Shown piece by piece: positions 36,951 through 49,147 of a stretch of 64,000 nt of DNA. This stretch comes from Prunella strophiata (Eukaryota > Chordata > Aves > Passeriformes > Prunellidae). The first letter of the stretch is position 1, and the number at the start of each line of letters is the position of its first letter. The stretch lies in NCBI GenBank assembly GCA_036583965.1, contig JAZBQD010000013.1, forward strand, positions 12,936,348-13,000,347. The letters run 5' to 3'. Both the position numbers and the translations under genes were made by a program. Below the pieces are notes generated by a model. That model had not been told where the DNA came from. It searched no databases and was given only the letters and a program-made list of their open reading frames with translations.

Positions 36951-37809
36951 GGATGGAGGATGGAGGAGAGAGGATGGAGGATGGAGGATGGAGCATGGAG
37001 GATGAAGGATGGAGGATGGAGGATGAAGGATGGAGGATGAAGGATTGAGGATGGAGCATGGAGGATAAAGGATGGAGGATGAAGGATGGAGGATGAAGGA
37101 TGGAGGATGGAGGATGGAGGATGAAGGATGGAGGATGGAGGATGGAGGATGAAGGATGGAGGATGGAGGATGGAGGATGGAGGATGAAGGATGGAGGATG
37201 GAGGATGAAGGATGGAGGATGAAGGATTGAGGATGGAGAATGGAGGATAAAGGATGGAGGATGAAGGATGGAGGATGGAGGATGGAGGATGAAGGATGGA
37301 GGATGGAGGATGAAGGATGGAGGATGAAGGATGGAGGATGGAGGATGGAGGATGAAGGATTGAGGATGGAGAATGGAGGATAAAGGATGGAGGATGAAGG
37401 ATGGAGGATGAAGGATGGAGGATGGAGGATGAAGGATGGAGGATGGAGGATGGAGGATGAAGGATGGAGGATGGAGGATGGAGGATGAAGGATTGAGGAT
37501 GGAGAATGGAGGATAAAGGATGGAGGATGAAGGATGGAGGATGATGGATTGAGGATGGAGAATGGAGGATAAAGGATGGAGGATGAAGGATGGAGGATGG
37601 AGGATGAAGGATGAAGAATGGAGGATGAAGGATGGAGGATGGAGAATGGAGGATGAAGGATGGAGGATGGAGGATGGAGGATGAAGGATGGAGGATGGAG
37701 GATGGAGGATGGAGGATGGAGGATGAAGGATGGAGGATGGAGGATGAAGGATGAAGGATGGAGGATGAAGGATTGAGGATGGAGAATGGAGGATAAAGGA
37801 TGGAGGATG
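36951..37809 (+). repeat. 7-bp minisatellite, GGATGGA/GGATGAA type
   Basis: About 859 bp, close to 123 heptamers, built mainly from ggatgga and ggatgaa with rarer variants (ggattga, ggagaat, ggagcat, ggataaa). The marker gattgagg occurs at 37,043, 37,225, 37,358, 37,491, 37,547 and 37,771; every spacing is a multiple of 7, so the phase between these markers is kept without net indels. Two successive spacings of 133 bp (19 heptamers) show a higher-order repeat. The + strand is almost pure purine plus T. The minus strand stays open for 377 codons as a Pro/Ser/Ile/Leu/His repeat (HPPSSIL); this is a by-product of the array. Confidence 0.97.
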
Positions 37810-38660
37810 TCTGTGGTGTCCCCCAGGAACAGCTGCTGCAGGAAGGAGGAGGCTGCTGCCTGTCCCTGGCTGCTGCAGTGCCTCAGGGTGTCTGCACAGC
37901 TCCCTTGGCAGGCAGTGTTTGTTTCCCAGAGCTCTCTGTGCCCGGGGTGCCCAGTGGGACCAGGGCAGCAGGTTGAACCTGTGCATGCTGAGTGTTAACA
38001 GGCTGCCCTCACTCAGAAGTGAATTCCAGGAGCCCTTACAGAGCCTCAAGGATCCTTTCTTCTCACTCCTCTCAGTGATGGAAGTTCAGAAAGACACAAC
38101 TGGAGATAACTGGAGCAATTGCCATGGCACCAGCACTGGGGATGTGTGGGTTTCCTGCAGCATGCTGCCCCAGCCCTGAGTGAGCCCAGGAGCACAGGGC
38201 AGAGCAGAGCCTGCACCCAGCACAAGCTGTGCTCCAGTGCTCTGCTCAGCAAGCCCTCCTTCAGCAGCCTGGCCAGAGCACAAACTGCAGCACTGCTGGG
38301 CACGATGGTACCTGCAGAGTGTTTTCTTCCTCATCAGGTGTCTCACAACATTCTCTCTTCTGTTGGAAGTTCAAAGCAGGGGCTAGAATCTCACGTGAGG
38401 TTTTTGAAGGCTGTTAGGTGCTGGTGAAAGGAATTTTCTTGTTGGATTTCAACAGAACCACTGTTACAGTTAGTCCTGGCCATTCAAAAAATACTACCAT
38501 AATCCTCCTGCATAACTACAAATAGTATTAGCCAAGGAGTAAGGCATGGCCATGAGATTTTTTATCTAAGAGAAGAAATTAATTAGTAGAGATGAGATAA
38601 GAAAATGCATTAGAGATCTATCCATGATCTCTACAGATCTTTCAGTTGCAATAATTGTTC

Positions 38661-38675
38661 TTTTTTTTTTTTTTT
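38661..38675 (-). repeat. Poly-T run (15 T)
   Basis: Simple run of 15 T. Confidence 0.8.
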
Positions 38676-39151
38676 AATCTGCTTTGGAGTTCCTGGGTCT
38701 GTTGGGAAGCACAAGGGCTGAAGCTCCAAGACAAAGGGTGTTCTTCACATATTTCTTGCCCAAATGAAAGCACCAGATCTGTTTGCACAGCAAATTTGTA
38801 TCGTTTGGAAAAGCTTTTTGCATGCTTATCAAAAGCAAATGCTGGAGGCTCAGTCAATGCCTGCAGGAACCCAGCCTTGCTGAGAGAGCTGCAGCCAGAG
38901 CCTGCCCTGCTTTCCAGGCAGGTTGGATGTATTGTTTTATTTCATTACAATGTAAATAGAGCAGAGCCCACACAAACTGAATGGATGTGCAATCATGGAA
39001 TAATGGGACAACAGCTCTCCATCCATCCAGACTGATGGACAGGTTCAATAATAACTGTAACTCCTGATGGCCAGGGTCAGAGGATTTTCTGACTCTCTGA
39101 CAAGGTAATCATTTCTCAAGAGCGACCTGCAAACACTCAGTCTGCTTTTCA

Positions 39152-39206
39152 CTTTCACTTGGAAAAGTGAAAGGAAGGTGTTCTGCTAGGGAAGGTGTTC
39201 TGAAGC
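39152..39206. repeat. Small hairpin followed by 17-bp duplication
   Basis: ctttcactt (39,152-39,160) and aagtgaaag (39,165-39,173) form a perfect 9-bp inverted repeat with a 4-bp loop. Immediately after, ggaaggtgttctg occurs at 39,173 and again at 39,190. Confidence 0.75.
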
Positions 39207-39739
39207 ACTCCTGGAATATGCAGGAGGGAAAGCTGCCTGTCCCACTGGCATCCTCTGCCCCACAGTGCTGCCTTCTGGCCCCTTGCACACAGCAACCCCC
39301 CTTTTAATCACCTGTAATGCACAGTGAAGTTATCCACGAGGGTCCTCTGATGCAGCCCATCCATGGACTGACCCTTCTGCTCATTTCCTCTTTGCACTTT
39401 AAATCTGCTTTGGGGCAAGGTCAGCCCTTATTTCTGTGTGACACTGTTGGATGGTTTAGCAGCTATTGTGATGGAGCCTGCCCTGTGATTTGGAGGCAGT
39501 GGAAGATAAGAGACAAAAGATGCAGGACTGGGGAGGAGGAATTCGTGCCTGTGTATTTTTTTCTCCCCCTGCCTTTGAAGCAGAAACATCTGCTGAGAGC
39601 CACAAACAGCTGAGTTCAGCAATACCACATCACGCTGCCAAGCAACTCTGCTTTCCTCTGGAACTTTCATAGTGCAGGAAATAAATCAGTCAGGCACTAA
39701 AGAATGGAGAAAATTTAGGAAAAAGTGCCAAAAGCCAAA

Positions 39740-40000
39740 CCTTTCAAGAATAAAGTGAATAAGAACTTTGTAAGTATTCGGCGAAGCGAATTGAAATATG
39801 TTTCTTACACATGTAAGCCCTCTGTGCCATTGCTGCTTGAGGAATTTTGTAATAACAAAACTCCTCTGAGCTAAAGACACTTAAAACTGGCGAAGGAGAG
39901 ACCTCTGGAAAGCTGGCTACAATATCATAAAAGACAATTAGATTATTTTTAATATTTTTTCCATCTCGTGTCTCTGTCAGATCAGTCACAGCTGACCAGC
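39740..40000. promoter_or_regulatory. Possible conserved non-coding element
   Basis: Repeat-free sequence that keeps CpGs (attcggcgaagcgaattg near 39,778; actggcgaagg near 39,886) in CpG-poor DNA and has an AT-rich core near 39,935-39,960. It has no convincing exon structure. The call is by appearance only. Confidence 0.2.
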
Positions 40001-43000
40001 TAACAGTGGTGAAGTACCACCATTTATCTGAAACCTTTCCCTTCCTTACACAAAATATAATTTATTAGACAGCTGAACCATTTGTTTCTGCAGCTGGCTT
40101 ACTGAGATTTACTCTTCCAATCAAAGTTACTTTGGTTTGATGTGCTTACTGCCTATTCAAAGTACTGATAAAAATCTCTATTTCTTTTGTTATATAATAA
40201 CAGGGACTGCACTATGAAACAGGTGGAAAATTATTACATAAATGCTGAGTCCTTATTGTAGATCATAAAAGTTAAGCAAGGGTGGTTAGAAAACCAGTTG
40301 GTAGGAGCTGGCTGGGAGGATTTTGGGATGTGCTGCTGCTGCTGTGGGCTCCTGCTCCCCTCTGGCAGCAGAGCTGTCCCTGCAGCCCCCACTCCTGCCT
40401 GTCCCTGCTGCTGCAGATCATCAGTTTCAATTGCCAGCTGCCCCTGGTGTGGAATGCAGAGAGCTCCCTGCAGTCAGGGGTGGCTGAACTGGCACAGTTT
40501 GGAGGGCTGATGTGCCAGGGGATGTTGGTGCATCACTCCAGGTGTGTTTGCTTCTCTGATTCTCTCCCATCTCTGGTGTAGAAAACCCTGCTCATCTCCA
40601 GCTGTCTTTGCAGAAGGATGTTGGGAATTGCTGGGTTTTGTCCTCCAGCTCTCCAGGACATTTTTAAGTGTCCCCTGCACTCCTGCCTGCTGTCCCCCTG
40701 CAGCAGGGTCCCAGCATATGACAGACACAATAAAAATCCCATCCCTTACCTGGTTAATTCTCTGTCTCTGCCTGCACATACCTGAGTGGATCCTTTGCAG
40801 GCTGGCACAGGGATACCAGGAATTTGTTGCATAATTGGAGCAGGCCCCACTAGAGGTGCCTCAGACTGCAGGGAGCAGCAGCAGCATTGCTCTGCAAACA
40901 CTCCCAGCCTGTGAGCTCTGCTAGCAGCCACAACAGTTTGTGTAATTCAAGCTGGGCAGAGCACAGCTCAGCAAAACCCATGGCTTCTCACCTTCTCTGA
41001 GGAGGGATTCCACCCAGCTCCCCCTGCACGTTTTACACACTAAAGCTGGGATAATACATGGCCTTTTACAAGCTTAGGAAGTTAAAACCTTTGCCTGCTA
41101 CAGAAAAAAACATCTCCTGTAGTTTAAAGAACTGTCTTGTAATCAGAGATCATTGCACTGAAAGAGGAGTTACTCTGTTGGCTTCTATAAGTCATCATTT
41201 GCAAATGATAATTTATCTGCAGCTCAGGCTGCAGGGAGACCTCTGGGATGTCACCTTCTGGGAATGACAGAAGATCTTGGGTTTTTTCACTGTCACTTCA
41301 TGGTGAAGATCAGCAAATAGTGACATTTTAAAAGGCAGCCTTTTATTTTCAGAGCCAGTGCAGCCCCAGTCCCTGAAGTGTAAATCAGTGTTGGATCTGT
41401 CTTGCACTGTGTCAAGGGCTTGTACAAATCACCTGCTCTGAGCTGAGCTTTGGTCATGAGTTGGTGGCTTGGAGGGGACATAGGAGGTGTTTGGAGGATT
41501 CTCTGCATTGCCTGAAAGCTTAACAAGGTAGAGCCTGGCTGCTCTTTTGAAGGGTGGTGAATGTCTGAATTCCACAAAAAAAAAAGGTCAAATCCTGGCT
41601 AAATAAGTCCCTGGACTCCTGTTTCTTGGGCAGATGTTATGGACAGCTAAGATCTGTAAGCACATCCCTTTGCAGTGCTTTCAAAATAAGGAATGAAAAA
41701 TGAAACGGGAGTAGCAGTTTTATACAAAAGTTGCTAATGTTTTTGAGGAACTTTCTCCTGGGGCAAGGCAAGTCTGTACTTTCTCTTGGAAAAATCTGTG
41801 ATGAGTCCCTATTGCTCTGAAAAGGAGTGTCCAGGACTAGTTTGAATCACTCCACATCCACTGAAACAATGTAGAGGGGTTTGTCCATGGTCATTCACAA
41901 AAAACTCCAACAGCTTTGCTGTTACTCCATTACTAACATGTCAGTAATCTCATGGAGAAGTGAGTTTGTTAAAGAAACTGAGATGTTTGTTGGAGAGAGG
42001 CTTTTGGAATGATCAGTGCTGAATTCCTGGTGGCTTGCCAGGAAGTTCAGTCCCAGTTAAGTTTCCAGGGAAGAAACCTTGTCTTCATTGTGGCAAATGG
42101 CAAAATTTCCTTTGCAGACTGAATTTCAGCCCAAGTTCAGAATAAATTTTGACTTTTCTCTCGTTTCTCCTCTCTGGTGTACAGCTCAGAAAACCAGGTG
42201 ATCTCTTTTCCATCCAGGGCTGTGACAGCAGCTTCCACACTCCCCTCCCACGTGTCCCACCTTCATACATGATGGTAATTATTACAAAAAGGAGTTTGAA
42301 GTAGCACCCCATTGATTTTTGGTTTCCATGCTGCAGATTAATGGACTGAGCACGCACTCTTTGTAATCACACTGGTAGAAATTCAATAATGACTCTGCCA
42401 GAGTACTCAAGTGACCTCAGACACTGAATTCATCCCTATTTCAACTATTTTTAATGAGACTGGCATATTTAGCAATGCCATCAGATGGTTTGGAAAGCAA
42501 AGTGTGCTGTCCACCAGAGCAATACTGATGGGCCAGCTGACACTGAATTTCAGTGTTTACATCTGTTCTCTTAGCCAGAATTCAGTGTCTGTGTGGCATG
42601 GAATTCATTCACTGGAATGTATTGAGCAAAAGAAATCTGTGATGTGTATGATCTGCAGGCTGCACTCCACTAGAACAAGACTTCAGCCAAATCAGAGCTC
42701 AGCAAGTACCACTGACAATCCCCAAAGGACCAGAATCTCTCTGGTTAGTTTAGCAATTGTTCACTTGGGTTTGGAGGCTTTAATTGCTTGTGATTATCAT
42801 TTCCTGTGGCGTTTTTTGTCATGTCTGAGGAGGTGCAGGAGCGTGGTGAGGCTCTCCACTTGGAGATGCTATTTGTCAATTTTTATCTTGAGAAATGCCC
42901 AGAGATTCAATGAGGCTGGTGAGGAATATTCAAAAGCTGAATCTGTTCGTTGCTGGGGATGTTTGGCTGGCTGTAATGTGTGCAGTTCCACAGTTTGGTT

Positions 43001-44319
43001 ATGCCTGCTGTGATTTCTTCACCAGCTGTAAAACTCCTGTACATTACAGATAAACATTGGTTAAATGCAGGGTAAATTCCCAACAGATACTCCTGGAAAA
43101 GTTAACCTGGAAATGTCATGGTAAGGGCAGGGGACTTGATCACTCAGAATTGGCCAGGAATTCAGCTTTTGCTAACACTACTCCCAGAACCAATCCCCAA
43201 GAAGGGGATTGTTGCCATGTTCTGTTAATTAAAGCTGTGTTAATTATTTTGACAGGCAGCCTCTCCTGTTCTCTTCAGTATTTCTGGGGCTGGCAGAGTT
43301 GCTGAGGTGAGATGAAACACCAAGCCATCAAACATGATATAATTGCCACATCCCTCAGTGATGCAAATCGGTAGAGATTTGTTGGGGTTCACTGTGGATC
43401 ACACATTAATTCCTTGTGTGGGTTTATTAAAGAAAAAAATCCCACAAGATACCCAGAGTCATAGACCAGAGTGCATTTAGAGCAAAGCCAGGACACTGCA
43501 GGGCAAGTGGCTTCTACGTGGTGTGCATAAATAGGCTCTGACCTCTCAAATGTTGGGAAAGTATGAGCTCCTCAGCACCATCTGCTCCCAGGGGATCCCT
43601 GATTTCCCTGGCTCTGCTCTGACCTCAGCACCTGATTTTGAAGAGATGAGTCTGTAATTGGCAGCAGGAGTTAAGACCCAGCTATGAGGACAGAAGGAAA
43701 TAACCAGGTTTGTAACTTGGAGCCTGATTCAGCGTTCAGTGAAGTGTAGGGAGGAATGTCCATCAGCTTTAACACCTCTGTGTTTGTGGGAACAAATATC
43801 TTTATTTTGGGTCACACAGTGACCCTGGAGCAAGGGCACCCCAAGGATGTGCATGGGCAGGAGAATCCTTCCAGGCCCCAGGGATCTGGGCATCGCCCAC
43901 ACCTTTGATGTTGACATGCTTTAACCCCCAAAGCACACTAATCATTTCTATTCTTTATTATTTGCCATCTTTTCTGTGTGTTTCCAGTTTCCAGTTCCCC
44001 ATGTGAGACACAGCACAGTCTTAGTTTCAGTGACACTCTCAAGATAAACCCCAGCCTATGTGGAGTAAGCAGCTGGCTGAAGTATTTATCAGGCTCTATT
44101 ATAGCTGTTCCTGCCTTCTGGAAAATTATTCACAAATACACAAGCATGACTTCATTTTGCCAGGAAGCAAGACCATTAATCCTGCCTACTTTGAAGCCAC
44201 ATCTTTTGTGGACTGTGGTGGGTAACTTATCTGTTCAGATTACTTAGATTGTTGGAGACTTCATCCCTTTGTAATGTTAATGACTGCTGAGTAGCTCAGC
44301 CCTGCATGATGAATTTTTT

Positions 44320-44470
44320 CTTACATTTAAGACTATTTTTCTTTCCCATCTTACATTTTTTTCATTATATTTTCCTAGTATTTGACTGTGCTTAGTTCCA
44401 AATTCTTGCATTTCTTATTTTATTATGCATTTAATATTTTTAAATATAATAAATCCTCTCAAAGGGGGAT
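44320..44470. other. Very AT-rich segment
   Basis: Runs of T and A with several near-perfect AT stretches (for example tttaatatttttaaatataa). Could act as a matrix-attachment or low-complexity region; no gene signal. Confidence 0.4.
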
Positions 44471-45170
44471 TTGGTTTCTAAGGAGTTAATTGCTGTGTGC
44501 TCTTTTACTCATGAGCCAATTGAATCAGATAATTTGCTGTTTCCTGAGTAATGTCAGAGAGTGTACAGAAAGATCTTTTGTTCCACGTGAAGATGTTAAA
44601 GAGGGTTTGAGGATTCCTTTCTCTGCAAATCCTTTACATGAAAGATTTACAGTATGTACGCTCCAAGATTTGGAAATGCTGCTATTTAAGCATCTACACA
44701 TGTAATTAGTCACTAATTGTTAACAGCTCCTACTCTCTTTAGCTTTTTTATTAGACCTATTCCAGATACCACTGAAATCACATTCAGGAAAGTGTGTAAA
44801 CCCTTCAGTTTTATAGCTGCTGCTGGGTTTTCACCTTCAGCAGGGAAAGGTGGAATTTTCCAAGGCATTGGAGTGACGAGGTTCTTGCCCCTGGCATTCA
44901 AGAGCTTTTAGCTGATTGTAGCCCCCAGCTCCTCTCTGTAGGACCCCAGCCTGGTCTGTGCTGCCCTGGGGACAGCTCCCTCTTCCCAAGAGACGAACTC
45001 CCTCATTTCACACGGACAGAGCACAGCTGTGGCCCCTGGATGCCCCTTCTTGATTCCACCTTCTCAGTGGGTCAGTGCTGCTGCTTTTCTTCCCAGAGAC
45101 TGGCAGCCAAAATCCTGCTGGAGACACCTGGGGAGAGAGGATGAGCATGGGTGAGTGTCAGGGATGAAGG

Positions 45171-48100
45171 GCGAGGAGCAGCAGCTCTGGAGCACTGGGT
45201 ATGGAGTGGTTATGGGATCAGGGACAAGGAACAGCTCTGGAGCACTGGGTATGGGAATCAGGGACTAGGACACAGCCTTGAAGCAACTGGTAGGGAGTGT
45301 TTATGGGATCAGGGACAAGGAACAGCTCTGGAGCACTGGGTATGGGATCAGGGACATGGAGCAGCTCTGGAGCACTGGGTATGGGATCAGGGACTAGGAA
45401 CAGCCCTGGAGCACTGGTATGGGATCAGGGACAAGGAACAGCTCTGGAGCACTGGTATGGGATTAGGGACTAGGAACAGCCCTGGAGCACTGGTTATGGG
45501 ATCAGGGACAAGGAACAGCCCTGGAGCACTGGGTATGGAGTGGTTATGGGATCAGGGACTAGGAACAGCCCTGGAGCACTGGTATGGGATCAGGGACAAG
45601 GAGCAGCTCTGGAGCACTGGGTATGGAGTGGTTATGGGATCAGGGACAAGGAACAGCTCTGGAGCACTGGGTATGGGATCAGGGACATGGAGCAGCTCTG
45701 GAGCACTGGGTATGGGATCAGGGACTAGGAACAGCCCTGGAGCACTGGGTATGGGATCAGGGACAAGGAACAGCTCTGGAGCACTGGGTATGGGATCAGG
45801 GACAAGGAACAGCTCTGGAGCACTGGTTATGGAGTGGTTATGGGATCAGGGACAAGGAACAGCTCTGGAGCACTGGGTATGGGATCAGGGACAAGGAACA
45901 GCTCTGGAGCACTGGGTATGGGATCAGGGACAAGGAACAGCTCTGGAGCACTGGGTATGGGATCAGGGACAAGGAACAGCTCTGGAGCACTGGGTATGGG
46001 ATCAGGGACAAGGAACAGCTCTGGAGCACTGGGTATGGGATCAGGGACAAGGAACAGCTCTGGAGCACTGGGTATGGGATCAGGGACAAGGAACAGCTCT
46101 GGAGCACTGGGTATGGGATCAGGGACAAGGAACAGCTCTGGAGCACTGGGTATGGGATCAGGGACAAGGAACAGCTCTGGAGCACTGGGTATGGGATCAG
46201 GGACAAGGAACAGCTCTGGAGCACTGGGTATGGGATCAGGGACAAGGAACAGCTCTGGAGCACTGGGTATGGGATCAGGGACAAGGAACAGCTCTGGAGC
46301 ACTGGGTATGGGATCAGGGACAAGGAACAGCTCTGGAGCACTGGGTATGGGATCAGGGACAAGGAACAGCTCTGGAGCACTGGGTATGGGATCAGGGACA
46401 AGGAACAGCTCTGGAGCACTGGGTATGGGATCAGGGACAAGGAACAGCTCTGGAGCACTGGGTATGGGATCAGGGACAAGGAACAGCTCTGGAGCACTGG
46501 GTATGGGATCAGGGACAAGGAACAGCTCTGGAGCACTGGGTATGGGATCAGGGACAAGGAACAGCTCTGGAGCACTGGGTATGGGATCAGGGACAAGGAA
46601 CAGCTCTGGAGCACTGGGTATGGGATCAGGGACAAGGAACAGCTCTGGAGCACTGGGTATGGGATCAGGGACAAGGAACAGCTCTGGAGCACTGGGTATG
46701 GGATCAGGGACAAGGAACAGCTCTGGAGCACTGGGTATGGGATCAGGGACAAGGAACAGCTCTGGAGCACTGGGTATGGGATCAGGGACAAGGAACAGCT
46801 CTGGAGCACTGGGTATGGGATCAGGGACAAGGAACAGCTCTGGAGCACTGGGTATGGGATCAGGGACAAGGAACAGCTCTGGAGCACTGGGTATGGGATC
46901 AGGGACAAGGAACAGCTCTGGAGCACTGGGTATGGGATCAGGGACAAGGAACAGCTCTGGAGCACTGGGTATGGGATCAGGGACAAGGAACAGCTCTGGA
47001 GCACTGGGTATGGGATCAGGGACAAGGAACAGCTCTGGAGCACTGGGTATGGGATCAGGGACAAGGAACAGCTCTGGAGCACTGGGTATGGGATCAGGGA
47101 CAAGGAACAGCTCTGGAGCACTGGGTATGGGATCAGGGACAAGGAACAGCTCTGGAGCACTGGGTATGGGATCAGGGACAAGGAACAGCTCTGGAGCACT
47201 GGGTATGGGATCAGGGACAAGGAACAGCTCTGGAGCACTGGGTATGGGATCAGGGACAAGGAACAGCTCTGGAGCACTGGGTATGGGATCAGGGACAAGG
47301 AACAGCTCTGGAGCACTGGGTATGGGATCAGGGACAAGGAACAGCTCTGGAGCACTGGGTATGGGATCAGGGACAAGGAACAGCTCTGGAGCACTGGGTA
47401 TGGGATCAGGGACAAGGAACAGCTCTGGAGCACTGGGTATGGGATCAGGGACAAGGAACAGCTCTGGAGCACTGGGTATGGGATCAGGGACAAGGAACAG
47501 CTCTGGAGCACTGGGTATGGGATCAGGGACAAGGAACAGCTCTGGAGCACTGGGTATGGGATCAGGGACAAGGAACAGCTCTGGAGCACTGGGTATGGGA
47601 TCAGGGACAAGGAACAGCTCTGGAGCACTGGGTATGGGATCAGGGACAAGGAACAGCTCTGGAGCACTGGGTATGGGATCAGGGACAAGGAACAGCTCTG
47701 GAGCACTGGGTATGGGATCAGGGACAAGGAACAGCTCTGGAGCACTGGGTATGGGATCAGGGACAAGGAACAGCTCTGGAGCACTGGGTATGGGATCAGG
47801 GACAAGGAACAGCTCTGGAGCACTGGGTATGGGATCAGGGACAAGGAACAGCTCTGGAGCACTGGGTATGGGATCAGGGACAAGGAACAGCTCTGGAGCA
47901 CTGGGTATGGGATCAGGGACAAGGAACAGCTCTGGAGCACTGGGTATGGGATCAGGGACAAGGAACAGCTCTGGAGCACTGGGTATGGGATCAGGGACAA
48001 GGAACAGCTCTGGAGCACTGGGTATGGGATCAGGGACAAGGAACAGCTCTGGAGCACTGGGTATGGGATCAGGGACAAGGAACAGCTCTGGAGCACTGGG

Positions 48101-48310
48101 TATGGGATCAGGGACAAGGAACAGCTCTGGAGCACTGGGTATGGGATCAGGGACAAGGAACAGCTCTGGAGCACTGGGTATGGGATCAGGGACAAGGAAC
48201 AGCTCTGGAGCACTGGGTATGGGATCAGGGACAAGGAACAGCTCTGGAGCACTGGGTATGGGATCAGGGACAAGGAACAGCTCTGGAGCACTGGGTATGG
48301 GATCAGGGGC
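45171..48310 (+). repeat. 39-bp minisatellite, about 80 copies
   Basis: The unit can be followed from ggagcactgggtatgggatc through agggacaaggaacagctct. The left part (45,171-45,841) holds about 17 diverged units, with substitutions (accaggaacagccctgg-type variants), single-base losses and an 11-bp insertion variant (ggtatggagtggttatggg). From 45,842 to 48,299 the marker gggatca recurs 63 times at exactly 39-bp spacing (2457 bp) and the copies read as identical; printed lines repeat every 780 bases. The array ends where gggatcagggg runs into unique DNA. Because 39 is a multiple of 3 and the unit lacks stops in five of six frames, five long frames arise (up to 1056 codons on +). I see no signal that any is translated. 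Confidence 0.98.
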
Positions 48311-49147
48311 TAATGCCATAAGGTTCTTTCTTTGTACTGAAAACAGCAAAGTTCTAAACAAAGACTAAAGATTGAAGTTATTACAGGAAGATCTATGCAC
48401 TTATAATTTTATAGTTTGCAGTATGCCATTCGTGGTGTTGGCTTCCTTCTGTGCCTTCCTACTCACCAGGCTATAGAAACAGTTTCCATATTGCCATCAG
48501 TCAGTGACAGCATTTTGACATTTGTCCAAGATATGTAGATATCTAACCCCAGATTTGTTTCTGCTGATACCTGAAAACTCTAGATTTGCAAGTCTGGAAC
48601 TTGCAGGCTTTCCCAGAGTTTCCTAAAGGTGTATAAAGTTATCCTTCAAAGTCTTTGTAGGACTGGTGTCCCTCTAGTCTCTTCTCTAAGCCAGTTGCCA
48701 CATTCATCTGTCATTTTGCTCTGAGATGTGGGTAGAAATCACCTCCCTAACTTCTCTCCTAAGATATATACTGGAGATAATGGCCCTTATTCCTCTGCTT
48801 GACATGCCAGGTTAAAAATACCAGAAGCACTCAGCTCAGTTCTCCCTCCAGTTCCAGTCCGTTTCTGGGAAGGACATTGATCTGATTAATTACCCGTTTG
48901 CAGCAGAAATGTGCTGGAACTTTCTGGGGTGACCTCTGCTCATGGAACTGCTGCTGCCTGGGAACTCCCCATGGCCAGCAGAGCTTTGGCCTGGGCCAGC
49001 TCAGGTCTGCTGTGTCAGAAGGGGGAGGAGGTTGATTTCCTGAATCCAGAACATTCACTTTAACCCTGTGCACTCTGTCCTGGCTGCTGCCTCTGTCCAG
49101 CCATGCCCAGCAAGCTGCCTGTGCTCTGGGGCTGGATGGAGGAGAGC
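48311..49147. other. Unique spacer between two minisatellites
   Basis: About 840 bp of unique sequence with no recognised gene or repeat. Confidence 0.6.

Larger units (their letters stand above)
37810..45170. other. Unique non-coding stretch, no gene seen
   Basis: No recognised gene. The longest open frame outside the arrays is here (42,411-43,013, 200 codons on +) but it has no domain, signal or repeat that I recognise and a frame of this length is compatible with chance. A poly-T run is at 38,661, a small hairpin with adjacent duplication at 39,152-39,206, a possible conserved element at 39,740-40,000 and a very AT-rich segment at 44,320-44,470. Confidence 0.5.

Noticed and set aside
36916..38049. 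377-codon Pro/Ser/Ile/Leu/His-rich minus-strand frame
   Set aside because: Driven by the 7-bp array; the non-repeat ends show no recognisable domain.
42411..43013. 200-codon + strand frame, the longest outside the arrays
   Set aside because: No recognised domain or signal. A rough estimate gives a fair chance of one such frame in 64 kb of this composition.
45151..48321. 1056-codon open frame and its companions on both strands in the 39-bp array
   Set aside because: Open in five frames because the repeat unit lacks stops; no non-repeat domain, no splice or start context of note.
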